A stretch of 64,000 nucleotides of DNA from the NCBI GenBank assembly GCA_038087015.1, contig JASBNA010000006.1:496001-560000 (forward strand), in the 5' to 3' direction. The stretch is from Cerrena zonata. Lineage: Eukaryota > Basidiomycota > Agaricomycetes > Polyporales > Cerrenaceae. The notes beneath the pieces are model-generated. The model was not told the origin of the DNA. It saw only the letters and a list, made by a program, of their open reading frames with translations, and searched no databases. Position numbers and translations under genes: made by a program. Shown here in pieces: positions 27,736-39,570 of the stretch. Numbering within the stretch: position 1 is the first letter of the stretch; each line of letters starts with the position of its first letter.

Positions 27736-30700
27736 TTAGTCGAACTTGGGCGTGTCAAAAGTGCCTTCGGGATCTACACAAATAAATTCGTCAGTATCTC
27801 CATGGTATTGGTCGTAGAAAAAAGCAATGTTAACTTACCAGCACCATTGGCATAGATATAATCCTTATCCTTCTGAGCCAAATGCATAACATAACTGATC
27901 ATCTCGTGGGCATCGACCTCAACGGCCTTGTTGACCTTGGCCGCACCACGGATGGCAGCGGCGGCAACGTGATAACGAGAGGTATGATTCTGGAGCATCA
28001 TATCGAGGGCAGAGGTGGTTGTACCTTCCTCGCGGTATCTATCGAGTGAATATTCATGAGTTATAATTCGGAGAAAATATAGCAGAGAATAAAAGACATA
28101 CCCCTCAATAGACACCCTATCCAACCCTTTCCTTCCGAACAACAGACTCTTCAACTCCTGCGGGTACCCATGGTAATTGAAGTGAATATATCGTCCACCA
28201 TTACCACCTTGATCACTATCACCAGTGAAAAGAGCATCCCAATCCGAATCTGTCAGTGCGTGGGGATGGGTGCCGAATGGTCCAAGGACCATCAAATCGG
28301 TGACGTTGACAACGCGGACACGGAGTTGAGGGAGGAGTTTACGAAGGAGAGCGGCGGCAGCGATAACTTCGAATGTGAGTTCCACACCGATACCGACGAG
28401 GACGATGTCGGGGTCGACGCCACCGTCTGTGGAGCAGAATTTCCATATTGAAACTCCGGCAATACAGTGCTATATAGTCATTAGGACCTTTATTAGTATG
28501 TTCATGCATGCGATGTGTGGTGGAGAGGTACTCACGCGATTGGCCTCCTCAGGACTCAACCATACGGGTGTAGGTTGTTTACTGCCAACCATCAGGTTGA
28601 CATAATCCTTCGCCCTCAGACAGTGCGCCATTGTGCTCAAGAAGCAGTTGGCATCAGGTGGGAGGTATACCCTAGCCAATGTAGGTTTGAGGTCAAGGAC
28701 AGCACCGATGAATGCAGGGTTTTGATGTGAGAAACCGTTGTGTTCCTGTCGTGTCCAGGTAGAAGTCTCGACGTAATTGAGTGAACCGACTGGTTGACGC
28801 CAAGTGGTTTCGTGAGCCTATAGCGCATATAGTCATAAGTAACGACATTCTATTTAGAAAGTGGAGAAGAGCGACTCACCATCTTGACGAACTTGCTGTA
28901 TTGTACCATCATAGTGTGGACGATACCCAAGAATGCCTCGTAACTGGGGAACAAACCGGTCCTTCCAGTCAATGTGTAACCTTGCAACATACCCTGACAG
29001 GTATGTTCGCTTAACATCTCGATGACACGTCCACCCTTCCCGCGAGAGGCAACATCCCATTGGAAGTTACGACCGCTATCTGACTCGGCGAGGACAGCAT
29101 CGAGTTTGTTGGAGACGAGTTCATCGGGGGAGAAAATTCGGAAAGAGGTGGGGTTCCTAAAGGATATTGATTAATGTTTAGATGTGACAAGAAGGATAAA
29201 GAATGTACGTACTTGTGAGTAACAGTGTTGAGGAACTTGCCAACGACTTTCATACAACTCTCTTGGCTACCTTTCTGGACACCGAAGTCCTCCCAAGCAG
29301 GAACCTCGATGGGAGTGTAAGCGGCGTAGGCTTCCTTTCTCTGACCCAACTTCATATTGTCGTCCTATCAAACCAAGTATCAGCACTGAAACGTTGTCTT
29401 AAGACGAGTGGAAATGAATTACCTTGGGGATTATACTCAACACACTCTCACTAAGCTCCCCTCCTGGAAGCACCTCCTGTACGTTATAGCTACCCAACCA
29501 CTCCTGTAACAGCCTCAACTCCTCGGGATCGTGTTTGGCCTCAGGCAAAGGGACCTGATGACTCCTGAACGAGCCTTCAATGTATTCTCCATGCAGCGTC
29601 TTGATAGTATGCCATCCCTTTGGGGTCCTCAACAAGAGGACGGGCCATCGGGGCTTGACGATTGGGTTTCCAGAACGAGCTGCATGTTGGATCTTGCGAA
29701 TCTCGGTGAGAGCCCATTCCATTGAAGAGGCGAGGTCTTGGTCGATGTTCTCGATGTCATCGACTATACGAGGTTGGTAGCCGTAGCCACTATAAAGGGA
29801 ATGATGGGTTAGGAGGATAGACAAACTTAAGATGAAATTAAAAAAGCATACACGAAAAGTGCGGTGAGCTCTTTGTCATCCATGCAACCGTAGATGGTAC
29901 GTTCAGAGATCTTGAAACCATTGATGTGCACGATGGGCAGGACTGCACCTGATTCGGCAGGGTCTATGTATTTGTATGCGTGCCATGCGCTGTAAATACA
30001 CATCAGTAACCAAACTTAAGAGACAATTTGTATACGTACGTAGCAGTGGGTCCGGTTTCGGCTTCACCATCACCGACAACGCAACAAACCACGAGATTGG
30101 GTTTGTCCATGATGGCACCGAATGAAACGCTCAGTGCATATCCGAGTTCTCCACCTTCGTGGATCGATCCTGGAGTCTCAGCATTGATATGACTAAAGAT
30201 AAACGTGTGTAAGCTCTCATATGATATATTGTTTGAATGTATGTGTACCTTGGGAAACCTCCCGGGACACTGAATCCCTTGATGAGGTTAGTGAGACCTT
30301 GTCGATCCCTGGTGTAATTTGGCCAGAAGGTGCCCAACGAGTTCTCGAGCCAGAGACACGAGAGAATGGCGGGTGCACCGTGTCCGGGACCAACGACGAG
30401 AAGGGATTCGAGGTTCCTCCTAGTAATAAGGGCGTTCAAGTGGGCTATTGACGTATTAACACGGGTGTTTGGTAGAGTGCATGAAGGAGATTAGATATAC
30501 CGTAGACGAGAGTAAGGCCCGGGCAAGTACCCCAGTGTCCGAGAAGACGGTTCTTGATATGTTCGTGCTTGATGGGTTCCTCAATGAGCGTGTTGTCTTT
30601 GAGGAAGATCATTGCTGGTGAAATGAGGCGCATATAATCAGCTTATGTACTTTAAATACACAGTTTGGAACAAGAACTTGCCTGCGGCAATGTAATCCGC

Positions 30701-30844
30701 TGCCCGCCTGAAATCTTGGATGTTCTTGAGTTCCGTTGCCGAGAGGACATCTTTAGGGATGTCGACTCTGAGCTTGAGAATCTCATCGGGGATTAGTGAA
30801 GCGTCAGCAGGAGGGTTTGGTTGAAGAAGTTCCTGTGCAGGCAT
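27736..30844 (-). CDS. XFP: D-xylulose 5-phosphate/D-fructose 6-phosphate phosphoketolase
   Basis: Thiamine-diphosphate enzyme that splits xylulose 5-phosphate (or fructose 6-phosphate) with inorganic phosphate to acetyl phosphate plus glyceraldehyde 3-phosphate (or erythrose 4-phosphate). Twelve exons sum to 2448 nt, 815 aa, the usual family length: 30844-30682, 30614-30501, 30444-30249, 30192-30040, 29989-29852, 29789-29423, 29364-29213, 29156-28880, 28817-28536, 28469-28102, 28038-27839, 27773-27736. Recognisable blocks are [48 protein letters not shown] (ThDP-binding GDGE), [30 protein letters not shown] and [13 protein letters not shown]. The first intron has a GC donor (GCAAGT). No frame problem anywhere. 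The pathway partner acetate kinase lies 12 kb away. Confidence 0.95.
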
Positions 30845-33716
30845 CCTACAAGTCAGGAACTAGTGGTAGTGGTAAGGGTTGGGAGTAGGTTGGTTAGATG
30901 GAACTCTCTGCGTAAGAGATTGGCTCCAAGACTAGGTTTGGAAGTTGCTATATGAGTAGAGAAGTTGGGAAGCGGTGGAGTACTATGACGAGAGTACTTA
31001 TACCATTGCAAACTTAGCAAACAGGGGGTAGTTCGGCCAATGAGACGACCGATATCATCGAGGACTGGCCATGTCTAGGGATTGCTCGGCTTGAATTGAG
31101 TACCAGAGTGGTCCACCATCATAACTTTGCTCGAGACCGCCACTGAGAACATACAAACCGGCGGATGTCCTGAAGAGTGCCCAGTCCTGGTTCTATGATA
31201 CTATTCAAACGCCAACTTGAACATACACCTCCTCCCTATTGAACCCGATCCCATGAGTGATGTTGCAGCCAATCATAGCGTCTCCTCATCAACGCGACGC
31301 GTCTCATTCCGGAGTGTCAGGAGTCTCTCCGTCCTCCATGTCGCAGGGCCTCGTCCAGAGTGGTCCAGTTCATCATCGCCTCCTATTCTGGTTCATACTC
31401 TATTGTGCGCCGTGGTTGCCTTTCTGAAGCTTTTTCTTACACGTTTGTTGCTTTGCACTTGGCCTAACTCTATTTGGATCCCCTTTGCATATGGTGAACT
31501 GTGCAACGGAGCAACGACGGCGTAAAAAAAATCACGATCAGTGGATCCGACTTGCACCCAACGTTCCAGACGCTCCAGTGATGGACAGGGTAGAGAATAT
31601 AGAACAGAACTGGGCTGGGGATAGGAGCTAGCATAATCACCAGACATTCGATCTCTGATAACCTAGGTCCTCTGGTAAAACCTGATTACTTGGCTCGGGT
31701 TTATCGCCTCCCAGGCTGCTCTGATCAGGGACCGGTGACCTGTCGCGGCGAACTTCAAGAAATACTGAGCCTGAACGTGCCCGTCGTCGTAACTGACGAT
31801 GACGAACGGTCTACGTCACTCGCGTAGACGGGCAAAGCCACTCTTCAAGCAGACGATCGAACTGAACCACTCGATCACTACCTGATCAGCTTCTCAGAGA
31901 AGGTTTACGTTTATCGACTCCCCACTGCGCTCTGGATTTCCTCACAGAGTCCTCTGTCGTCAACAAACCTCAACGACTCTCAGGAGGTCAAAGACGGCAG
32001 CCAGAGCCCGGCACCAGCTATTCTCAGGGTCCGCGAAACTTTCGTTCTCACTGAGATCCTAAGATGTGCTTCCATCACGGATGCTTCTCACTTTCGCCTC
32101 TCTGGACTCGCCTGGATCTCGCTCATCCATGATTATTTTAGAATGACAGCTAGTTGCTTGTGGATGCTGGACTCGTTCGTTGGGGTTTATTCAGCGTATA
32201 TCGGGTACGTCCTCTAAACTGATCAGACAGCTGGTCGTGTCACATGTTATAGATTGGATGCTGACTTTTGCAATGTTAGATGGGCATAATTGATAGCCTT
32301 AGGACTCGATACTACTACCTGACATTGATTAGGAAAGGTTCACTTTGTGGTTCAATCAGCTTTCAGTCGAATAACTTGTCAAGCTCGCTTGAATTTTCTC
32401 TATCAATCCTGTAAGCTTTCGACATACGGACACGTTTCTCTTCGTGATACATGGAGTTGGATTGTTACTCTTTCTTAGGACCTTCCTCATCGAGTCTCCA
32501 TCGCAAAATGTATTGTATCCTGCGACTTCACGAGAATGACGTTTCGCACCACTGCAACATGGGCTACGGCGGTCTGACCATCTGGTGTTTACATCAAATA
32601 ATGCTGATTATGTATCATTACGTAGGATCCTTCTTCATACTCTACTACAAACGAAAAAGAAAACACCACCCGCGTGATGGGTATGCTCTATGCTATTTCT
32701 CTAAAAGAGGTTTATTTCATTCGCCAACCAATATGCACAGCATTATTCTTCCCGTCATGATGAAGAGCTCAAAGACTTCCACACACATCTGCGTATCGGT
32801 AAGTGAAAGTCGTGCATCTAATTTGATCCCTAATCGAATTTAGCTTGCAGTATGGATTGTAAATCGAATTGGATCTGGCGCGGGGCATGTTGGGGTGTTT
32901 TGAAGCATGCAAGTGCAGCTGAAGGGAGAACGTGGGTGCGATATCAACCCTGCTTTCAAGGACACCGCCAGATCTCTCGAGGTATTTCCTTCAATAGTCA
33001 ATGCAGCTTATCGAGGACATCAAGTGACTACTGTCTCTTCTTTTCCATGCTTCCGGGAGACATCGAACATCAACATGATTTCGTTATCGTTTTATGAGGT
33101 CTCTTTCCTTCCTAATTTATGGGTATGGTAGCTCGGAGCTAAAACGGTGAGCGTTATATCTTGCATGAGGTGTTCATTTTCACCATCCTTTTTGCATTCG
33201 TCGAAGACTTGGACGTACAATTCATGTCAGGCAGGGCACGATGCACTTCTAAAAACAGATATACAGTGCAGCGAAGAACCATGCCGTATAAAATTCGACT
33301 CTTGTTCTTGTTCCAAACTTCTTCCCATGAGGCATGATATGGGCGTTCTTCGCCATCAAACTTTGCCTGCAGCGTCTTTCCCTTCCAATGGCGACTTCAG
33401 TCCTTATACGGAGGCTGATACCATTCATGCTACCCTAAGGGAAACATCGATGCGTTAGTGGCTACGACACGCATTATAGAAGCTTCCGATTCCCCCATGG
33501 ACAAAGCCCGAGAAGACTTATCGCAACTTTATCACTCCCTCATGTCTTTAACACCGCTACTGTAGTCGGAAATTCCTTTGCAATGTTCTCTTGCAACACG
33601 TAAGACGTGAGGTACCCTTCGACGACGTATATATAAGTATCCTCTATCATGTAACGTCTCTTCAATTGATACAGGAGGTTAACCCAACCATTCGACCAGC
33701 TCCCTACTGTATACTG
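30845..33716. other. Long accessory stretch before the helical gene array
   Basis: No gene is securely supported. A 102-codon frame at 31217-31525 (plus) has one hydrophobic stretch but no family. From 31600 to 32217 one plus-strand frame is open for about 205 codons, interrupted only by TAG at 31825-31827 (see findings). Frames at 32451-32843 and 33147-33458 are not recognised. Confidence 0.35.
31600..32217 (+). other. Cryptic open frame with one internal TAG, possible gene remnant
   Basis: Read from 31600, this frame stays open for 75 codons, hits TAG at 31825-31827, and stays open for another 129 codons to TAA at 32215-32217. It lacks an early ATG. The translated text contains protein-like stretches such as FSEKVYVYRLPTALW and LSGLAWISLIHDYFRMTASC. 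A GTACGT splice-donor-like sequence lies just before the final stop. I do not recognise a family. It could be internal exons of a gene whose introns I cannot place, or a decayed copy. Confidence 0.3.
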
Positions 33717-35255
33717 ATGGCGACTCGCATTGGTGGACAGAGGACCTCTCAGGATCTTACTCAAAGCTTACTGGCTGAAATCTCCTCGATTGCACAGGAT
33801 ACCGTCGCCATCGAGACTTCCTTTACCAACGTGTTAACCCGACTGAAAGGCATACTCGATGATGATGCTATAGCCGCTTCCAATGAGTTCCGTAAAGTCA
33901 TCGATGAACTCATTGAAAAATGGACTATTCATGCCAGGGTACTAGAGGCTGATTTACATTTTGACCTCCCGTAAATCTGACTACGGCATAGGCATTTCAG
34001 GAACATAGGTGGGCATCTCAAGAAGTCGCAATCAAGGCTAGTGCCAGTGCCGAAGGTAAAGAATACACCACATGGTTTTGCTTTATCGGTACTAATAGAA
34101 CATCCAGACTTCGCGGAGGTCTCTTTGCAGGTCGTCACGAACGATACTGTCACTCACGAAGAGAAAATAGCCACACTCAATGATTACATCGAGGTTTTTT
34201 CTTCTATCTGAAGCCATTGTTGAATAGATGCTGATAGGTTCTGGTGGTAATTCTAGAATCTGAAAGAGGAAATCAAGAAATCGAAAGATCTTGCAGATGG
34301 CTTTGAGAACCTACAATTTGAAATCGGTCAGTTCAAGGACGACTGGGAGAGGATTATCCAGAAATACAACAATACTCTCAAACAATCTGCAAAGACAAAG
34401 GGTATAAAGAGCGAGATACAAAACCTCGGGAATAAAATCAAGAAGTGAGCTATTTGTTGTTGTTCTGTATGTCTGAGAAGTAACTCGTAATTCTCTATCT
34501 TTTAGGTATCACAGCAAGGTAATTGAGAACGACTGGAGTCTGACTCATCACCTCACCCGTATGAACCACAGATAACAACTCTCAGGACCACAGTTCACTT
34601 CCTTTCGTACATCTCTGTGTTCACTAGTGTCCGCCACAAAAAACGTCAAGAAGGCCTTGTGAGATTCCTTTTAATCAACTGAAATGAGCTCCCTAATCAG
34701 CTTACCCAGCTTGCATTATCCGACTTGGAATTGAGCACTGATACAGAATCCGACCCAGATGGGCTTCTAGGTCAAGATGGGTTACCCCTCTGGCCATGTG
34801 ATATGTATAATTGATCTTTCACATTGTAGACGGGCAAGCAACGAACTCGAACCAATTGGCCATTACATTTCAAGCGCACAAAGTGCTCAACGAGTGCCTC
34901 GAGGAATGCGTTCCTGACATGGATATCATCAAGAAAGGAACAGAAAGATTCAGAAGTGTGTGGACCGCGGTATGCTCAAAATCCAGTCTCGTTATTTTGT
35001 TTACATCCCAATATGGTTTTTCTTAGATTACAGCTGACTTGGGGCGCGTCAGAGCGTTCCTAGAGAAGGCTTCCACTTCGGACGAAAAGGTAATCATACT
35101 GTTGCACATATCAGCACCTTTAACTAAAACCATACGGATTATTTCAGATAATGACGGCTTTCAAGGCTCGAGTAGAATTGGCACGCAGCAGTTACCAAGA
35201 CTTAGCTGTGATCTTGCGGGAGTATGCACGTTCTATGGGCACCAGGGTACAGTGA
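33717..35255 (+). CDS. Unrecognised all-helical protein, array copy 1
   Basis: First of three tandem paralogues; the family is not one I can name. The gene is broken by many short introns. The N-terminal exon (33717 to about 33938) encodes an amphipathic helical segment with the shared pattern EISSIAQDTVAIETSF...VLTRL...EFRKVIDELI. A middle block near 34004-34058 is rich in Ala/Ser. A long Lys/Glu-rich coiled-coil block follows (about 34257-34445: GQFKDDWERIIQKYN). The last exons encode FRSVWTAITADLGRVRAFLEKA-like helices and end in a YQDLAVILREY motif. No signal peptide and no clear membrane segment. Overall layout (helix bundle, central coiled coil, Trp-containing C-terminal helices) is reminiscent of ClyA-type alpha-helical proteins, but that is a guess from pattern only. 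Confidence 0.55.
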
Positions 35256-37129
35256 TGTATCACAAAGGTTTATCTCTGGGAATCAATGACATACACCACT
35301 GAAGTTGCACGTACCATCGCTGTTTGACGCGGACTTTCATCGAGAACCAAACCGAGGGAGAGTGTTAATGGTTGTGCCTGCACGTGTGCTTGGAGTACGA
35401 GAGTGCCAGTGTGTACCATTATGTGAACACCTAGTAGCAGATGGAAAAATAATACACTCTGCGCAACACACCCCCTTGAGCTATCTCACGACTCGGAACA
35501 GCGCGTTATGAATTCCGGCTGGCTTTCTCCACGAGAGCTGCGAGGGTCCTATGGAATTGCTTCCACGAAATCGTTCCACACAGTTGTGTCTCAAGCATTG
35601 TGGTCAACTGTGTCATGCTCAGGTCCCAACCGGAAATAACAGACGGTACTATGATTAATCTCCGCTCGTGATATGATCCGTTAGGTTAGACATTTTGAGT
35701 GTACGCAGACTTGAGGTGTGTTGTTTCATTTAGAAAACTACTGTTGTATCACATGTCACAATCTTCGAGTCGGGGCTTATAGAATATCTGGTGTTATCAA
35801 TGTGATATTGGAGCCTACTTCTCTTATAGTACGTAAAGGAGTAAGCTTTGATTCAGCTTAGAGCAACACTGCAAGCACTCCCTAAAATTTGAGTAGCGAA
35901 CCTTAAATATATCTTCCACGCCAGGTGATTCTATAGCTACAATCGATGCCCTCGTGGAGCAGGCGTGCATCATGATAGTACAAAAGCATTTCACAGTAAC
36001 AAAGTTAAGTTCAGGTTTGAAATTGAATTGGATGATTAAGACAATCTTGCAAGGTAGGCTTTATGGGCCAGTGCCTCATGTACTACCAAGTGACCGATCT
36101 CTTTTGCAATTGCAAGACTCACGATCAGCCAATGTCCGACACGTAGGGCATCTCTGGCTATGCCACCTTCTTTGGGATGGCCAGCTTGATGCGATCGATC
36201 CACCTGTAAATACAACACTTGCCTAATTCGATACTAGACAAGCGAGAGCACGCGATCAATGATCGTGTCAGTGACCGGCCTGTTTTCCTCGACTCTCAGG
36301 CTAGTTTCACAGTCCCCAATATTCCAACATGAGAGGACGTGACCTTCTGAACCAGAACTCCAATTGCTGCGTAGAAGCTTTGCAGCGCATGTTAATTGGT
36401 ACGCCGTGACGGTGAACGGTCGGTTACGAGAATACATCTTTGTGTCATCTCCCTGAATAGGTTTGAGATCGCATGGTGAACTGACAAGGAAGACGCAAAG
36501 TCACAAACACATTGTCGTCGATCGCCTGCTTTAGTCTATCCCCGTGGCGTCTACTATACACTCCTTCACGGTGATGTGTACTTCTCTCTGAATGTCAGTA
36601 TCGTCGTGAGCTGACACCAGGTTCCGTCCCAGGGCCATTCTCAAACGAGAGAAACTCTATCTCTCGTCATCGTTCAGACCTCAAAAAACCTTGACATTGA
36701 GGTTTGAGGCCCGAGGTGCCTTCTCAGAAGACGATGTCCAATTATCAGTATGTGAAGTTGACGGGTCTTTTGTTGGCAGTATAGCTCTGGTCTCCACTCC
36801 TATGTGGAGATAAAATCATTTTTCGTGGACATGGGGTTCATACACCACCCCACACGTCAGTCCCTGTAGAACTCGTGGTGCCTGAGCTATAGTTTCCAAC
36901 GCCTTCTTGGCATGTTACGAAGGCGAAAAGCATCACACTTCTTGGTGTACGACTACAATAAGACTTGATGCTATCGGGCTTCCTCCGCGAGTCTCTGAAC
37001 TCGTGGAGGAGGAGTGGGCGCCCATTCTAAAACATCCGCAGAGCTTAAATATCACTGTGTATCAGTGCCCTAAGCAAACATCGCTCTCAAACCAAAACTG
37101 GTTTAAACTTCTTTCACTCCGCCTTTCTT
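35256..37129. other. Spacer between array copies 1 and 2
   Basis: About 1.9 kb. Frames up to 105 codons occur on both strands (35305-35511, 35954-36226, 36907-37224) but none is convincing. The last overlaps the start of copy 2 in another frame. A region around 36480-36860 has a stretch of CT-rich sequence. I see no transposon ends. Confidence 0.35.
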
Positions 37130-38709
37130 ATGCATTTTCTCTCCATGTTCGTCGCGAAGAAACAGTCTTCTGGCAAACTCCTGAAAGATATCCGAAAGCT
37201 CGGGAAGAACACGTCCGCGATTGAAAATTCATTTCGCCAAGTTTTATCTCATTTGGGCAAATGCAAATCACATCGACCGACCGTGACAGAAGAACTGCGT
37301 CAAGACATTGACTGCCTTATCGACGTCTGGAAGGTTCATATTACAGTGAGTCTTCAGGATATTCTACTTTACTTGACTGCAATCTGATAGTAAACAACGG
37401 TAGACATTTCAGCGTCTTTTATGGAAAGCCCACGATGTAGCCTGCCAGGCCGCGCTTGCTGCCGATGGTGAGTTGATGTAACAGTAGTCTTGACTTCGGA
37501 TGATGCTGACTCAGTTTAGATTTTGTACAGACACTTATGGAGGCGGTGCTCCTCAACGACAAGATATCTATTGAGGCGAAGAAATCTGCCGTAAAGGAAT
37601 ATTCAAGAGTGAGTTATATTCTTTAAAGTGGGGCGCTTGTATGTATATTGAAAGCGTCGTTTTAGGGAGTGGAGGAAGATGTCCGTGGGTCGCGGAAACT
37701 TGTCGATGATTTCAAGACGCTGGCAGAACACATCGAGTCCTTCAAGAGCAGCTGGAGAGATGTCATCCGTCGGAATAGAGCTCTAATCGATATTGGAGAG
37801 ATTCGATCCATAGAGGACGAAATCGCTTCTTTAGAGGGAGAAATGCAAAAGTAAGTCATATAGCGTTTCTCACATGTAGACGAACTGACAGGAAGGAGCT
37901 ATTAGATATCAGTTCAAGGTCAGCGTCGCAAAACGCAGTTGGATGCTCTCCGTTAATACAGATTCAGATATCAACGCAGGCTTCTTCCTCAGAGTCTATG
38001 TTATTCGCATCTCACGCCATGACCCTCATCTCCAAAATATGCCCCGTAGGACGCCTGGGATGGGTGAAAAAGGATGTATGTGACCTCAGATAAGGTTAAT
38101 GTCTCAGCGCTAAGGCATCAGTCTTGTAGGTCACAGCAAATATCTCGCAAGCAGAAGCTGCTTCCATACAGAAGGAAATCTCGGATATAGAAATGAGTAC
38201 GAGAAACTATTTGCCAAATGTTTCTTATGCCATGCCAATGATTTATGTCCTTGCTTCTAGGAATCCAAAAGCTCGAAAAGGCTCGAGAGAAGAAGACAAC
38301 TGGTTTAGATGCTCTTTCCATGCTGGAAGTATATATCCGCAAGAGGGGGAATGATATCGACGACGTTCAAAGTAAACTTCTGCATTTCCCAGCCGTCTGG
38401 ATAGCGGTTCGTTTCCCTCGCGATAAAGTCAACTCTAAACAGCGATTGATTATCCATTGTCATCAGATACAAGCCGATCTTAAGAACGTCGAACTCGTTC
38501 TTGAAACTGCATCAAAAACACCTGAGCATCCCGAGGTATACGAGACTTTTCCTACTTGGAATTCTATGATTCACCTAGATTATCTTCAGGTATTTTCATG
38601 CATGTTCAGTAAACGAGTTCGGAAAGCTCGTGATACCTATAGCACTCTTGCTGTCATCCTTCGGGAGTATAATCGCGCCGTTATAATCAACACGCCAATG
38701 TCGCTTTGA
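37130..38709 (+). CDS. Unrecognised all-helical protein, array copy 2
   Basis: Second tandem paralogue. The N-terminal exon has LLKDIRKLGKNTSAIENSF and EELRQDIDCLIDVW, corresponding to the copy 1 pattern. The middle exons encode LLWKAHDVACQAALAAD and the block VDDFKTLAEHIESFKSSW followed by a charged segment (RSIEDEIASLEGEMQK). The C-terminal exons carry LEVYIRKRGNDIDDVQSKL, FPAVWIA, IQADLKNVELVLETA and YSTLAVILREYNRAV. Intron positions correspond between copies. The start could be 37130 or the in-frame ATG at 37145. The stop is at 38707-38709. No known domain is recognised. Confidence 0.55.
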
Positions 38710-39570
38710 AGACAGAACGCCCCCTCCCAATATGTCCTTTACTACATCATCTGATCATATTTAAATCTAATCTTCTACTCTTGTATTTATCATAACCATT
38801 GCATCGACGATCCACACCAATTAGCAGAAGGTTTATCCAGACATTCTAGCTTGAGCCTAATAATATTGAATAGCATTACCTAATAGCATTACTGTCATAT
38901 GATTATGTAATCAGTATCATTGGGACGCCTACTCATTGTGACCTAGAGGGATAGCTTTTTGCCACATCTCAGTATATCCCCTGTCTCTATTTACTATTTT
39001 ATGGATGTTATCCATGGTTTTATCAATAAACTCTCGCTATGCAAACACGCTCTTCGGCCTTTTATTACTCTATGTTTCTTAGAGATCGTGGTGGGCCGAG
39101 TAGGATGCTGACATTTACTCTATACTTGGTCCTAAGCTACTACTAAGCTATATAGATCGATATCGTCAATCCCTCTCAATTGAAGCGTGCTAACACTCCA
39201 TTTTTAACAACACCTTCGTAGTACCATCATGGTGGAGCACTCAGTAACTTCCACGCAGTAGTGGACGTTGCTTGTGCAGCCTTGCCAGTACTGCGTGTTT
39301 ACAGCTCCTTCTCCTCGAGGTACGTCCTATCGATGATAATGTCAAACTGCTACCGTGAATCTCAGATTGGGGCAAAGGGACTGTTGAAGTTCTACACGTG
39401 CACGCACTCTTCACACCCCTGTCTCAACGAACACCTGTCATTCCAGAAATTGTATCGTCGCCTCATAGAATAATTTCTCTGGCATAATGTGAAGTACTGG
39501 ATGGTCAGTATAAGAGCACGGTTATCCTGTGTATCATGTACTAATTCCCCGACAACCTCCTAGTTTTGCG
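38710..39570. other. Spacer between array copies 2 and 3
   Basis: About 860 bp, AT-rich just after copy 2. A 70-codon frame at 39261-39473 is not convincing. I see nothing else. Confidence 0.4.
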
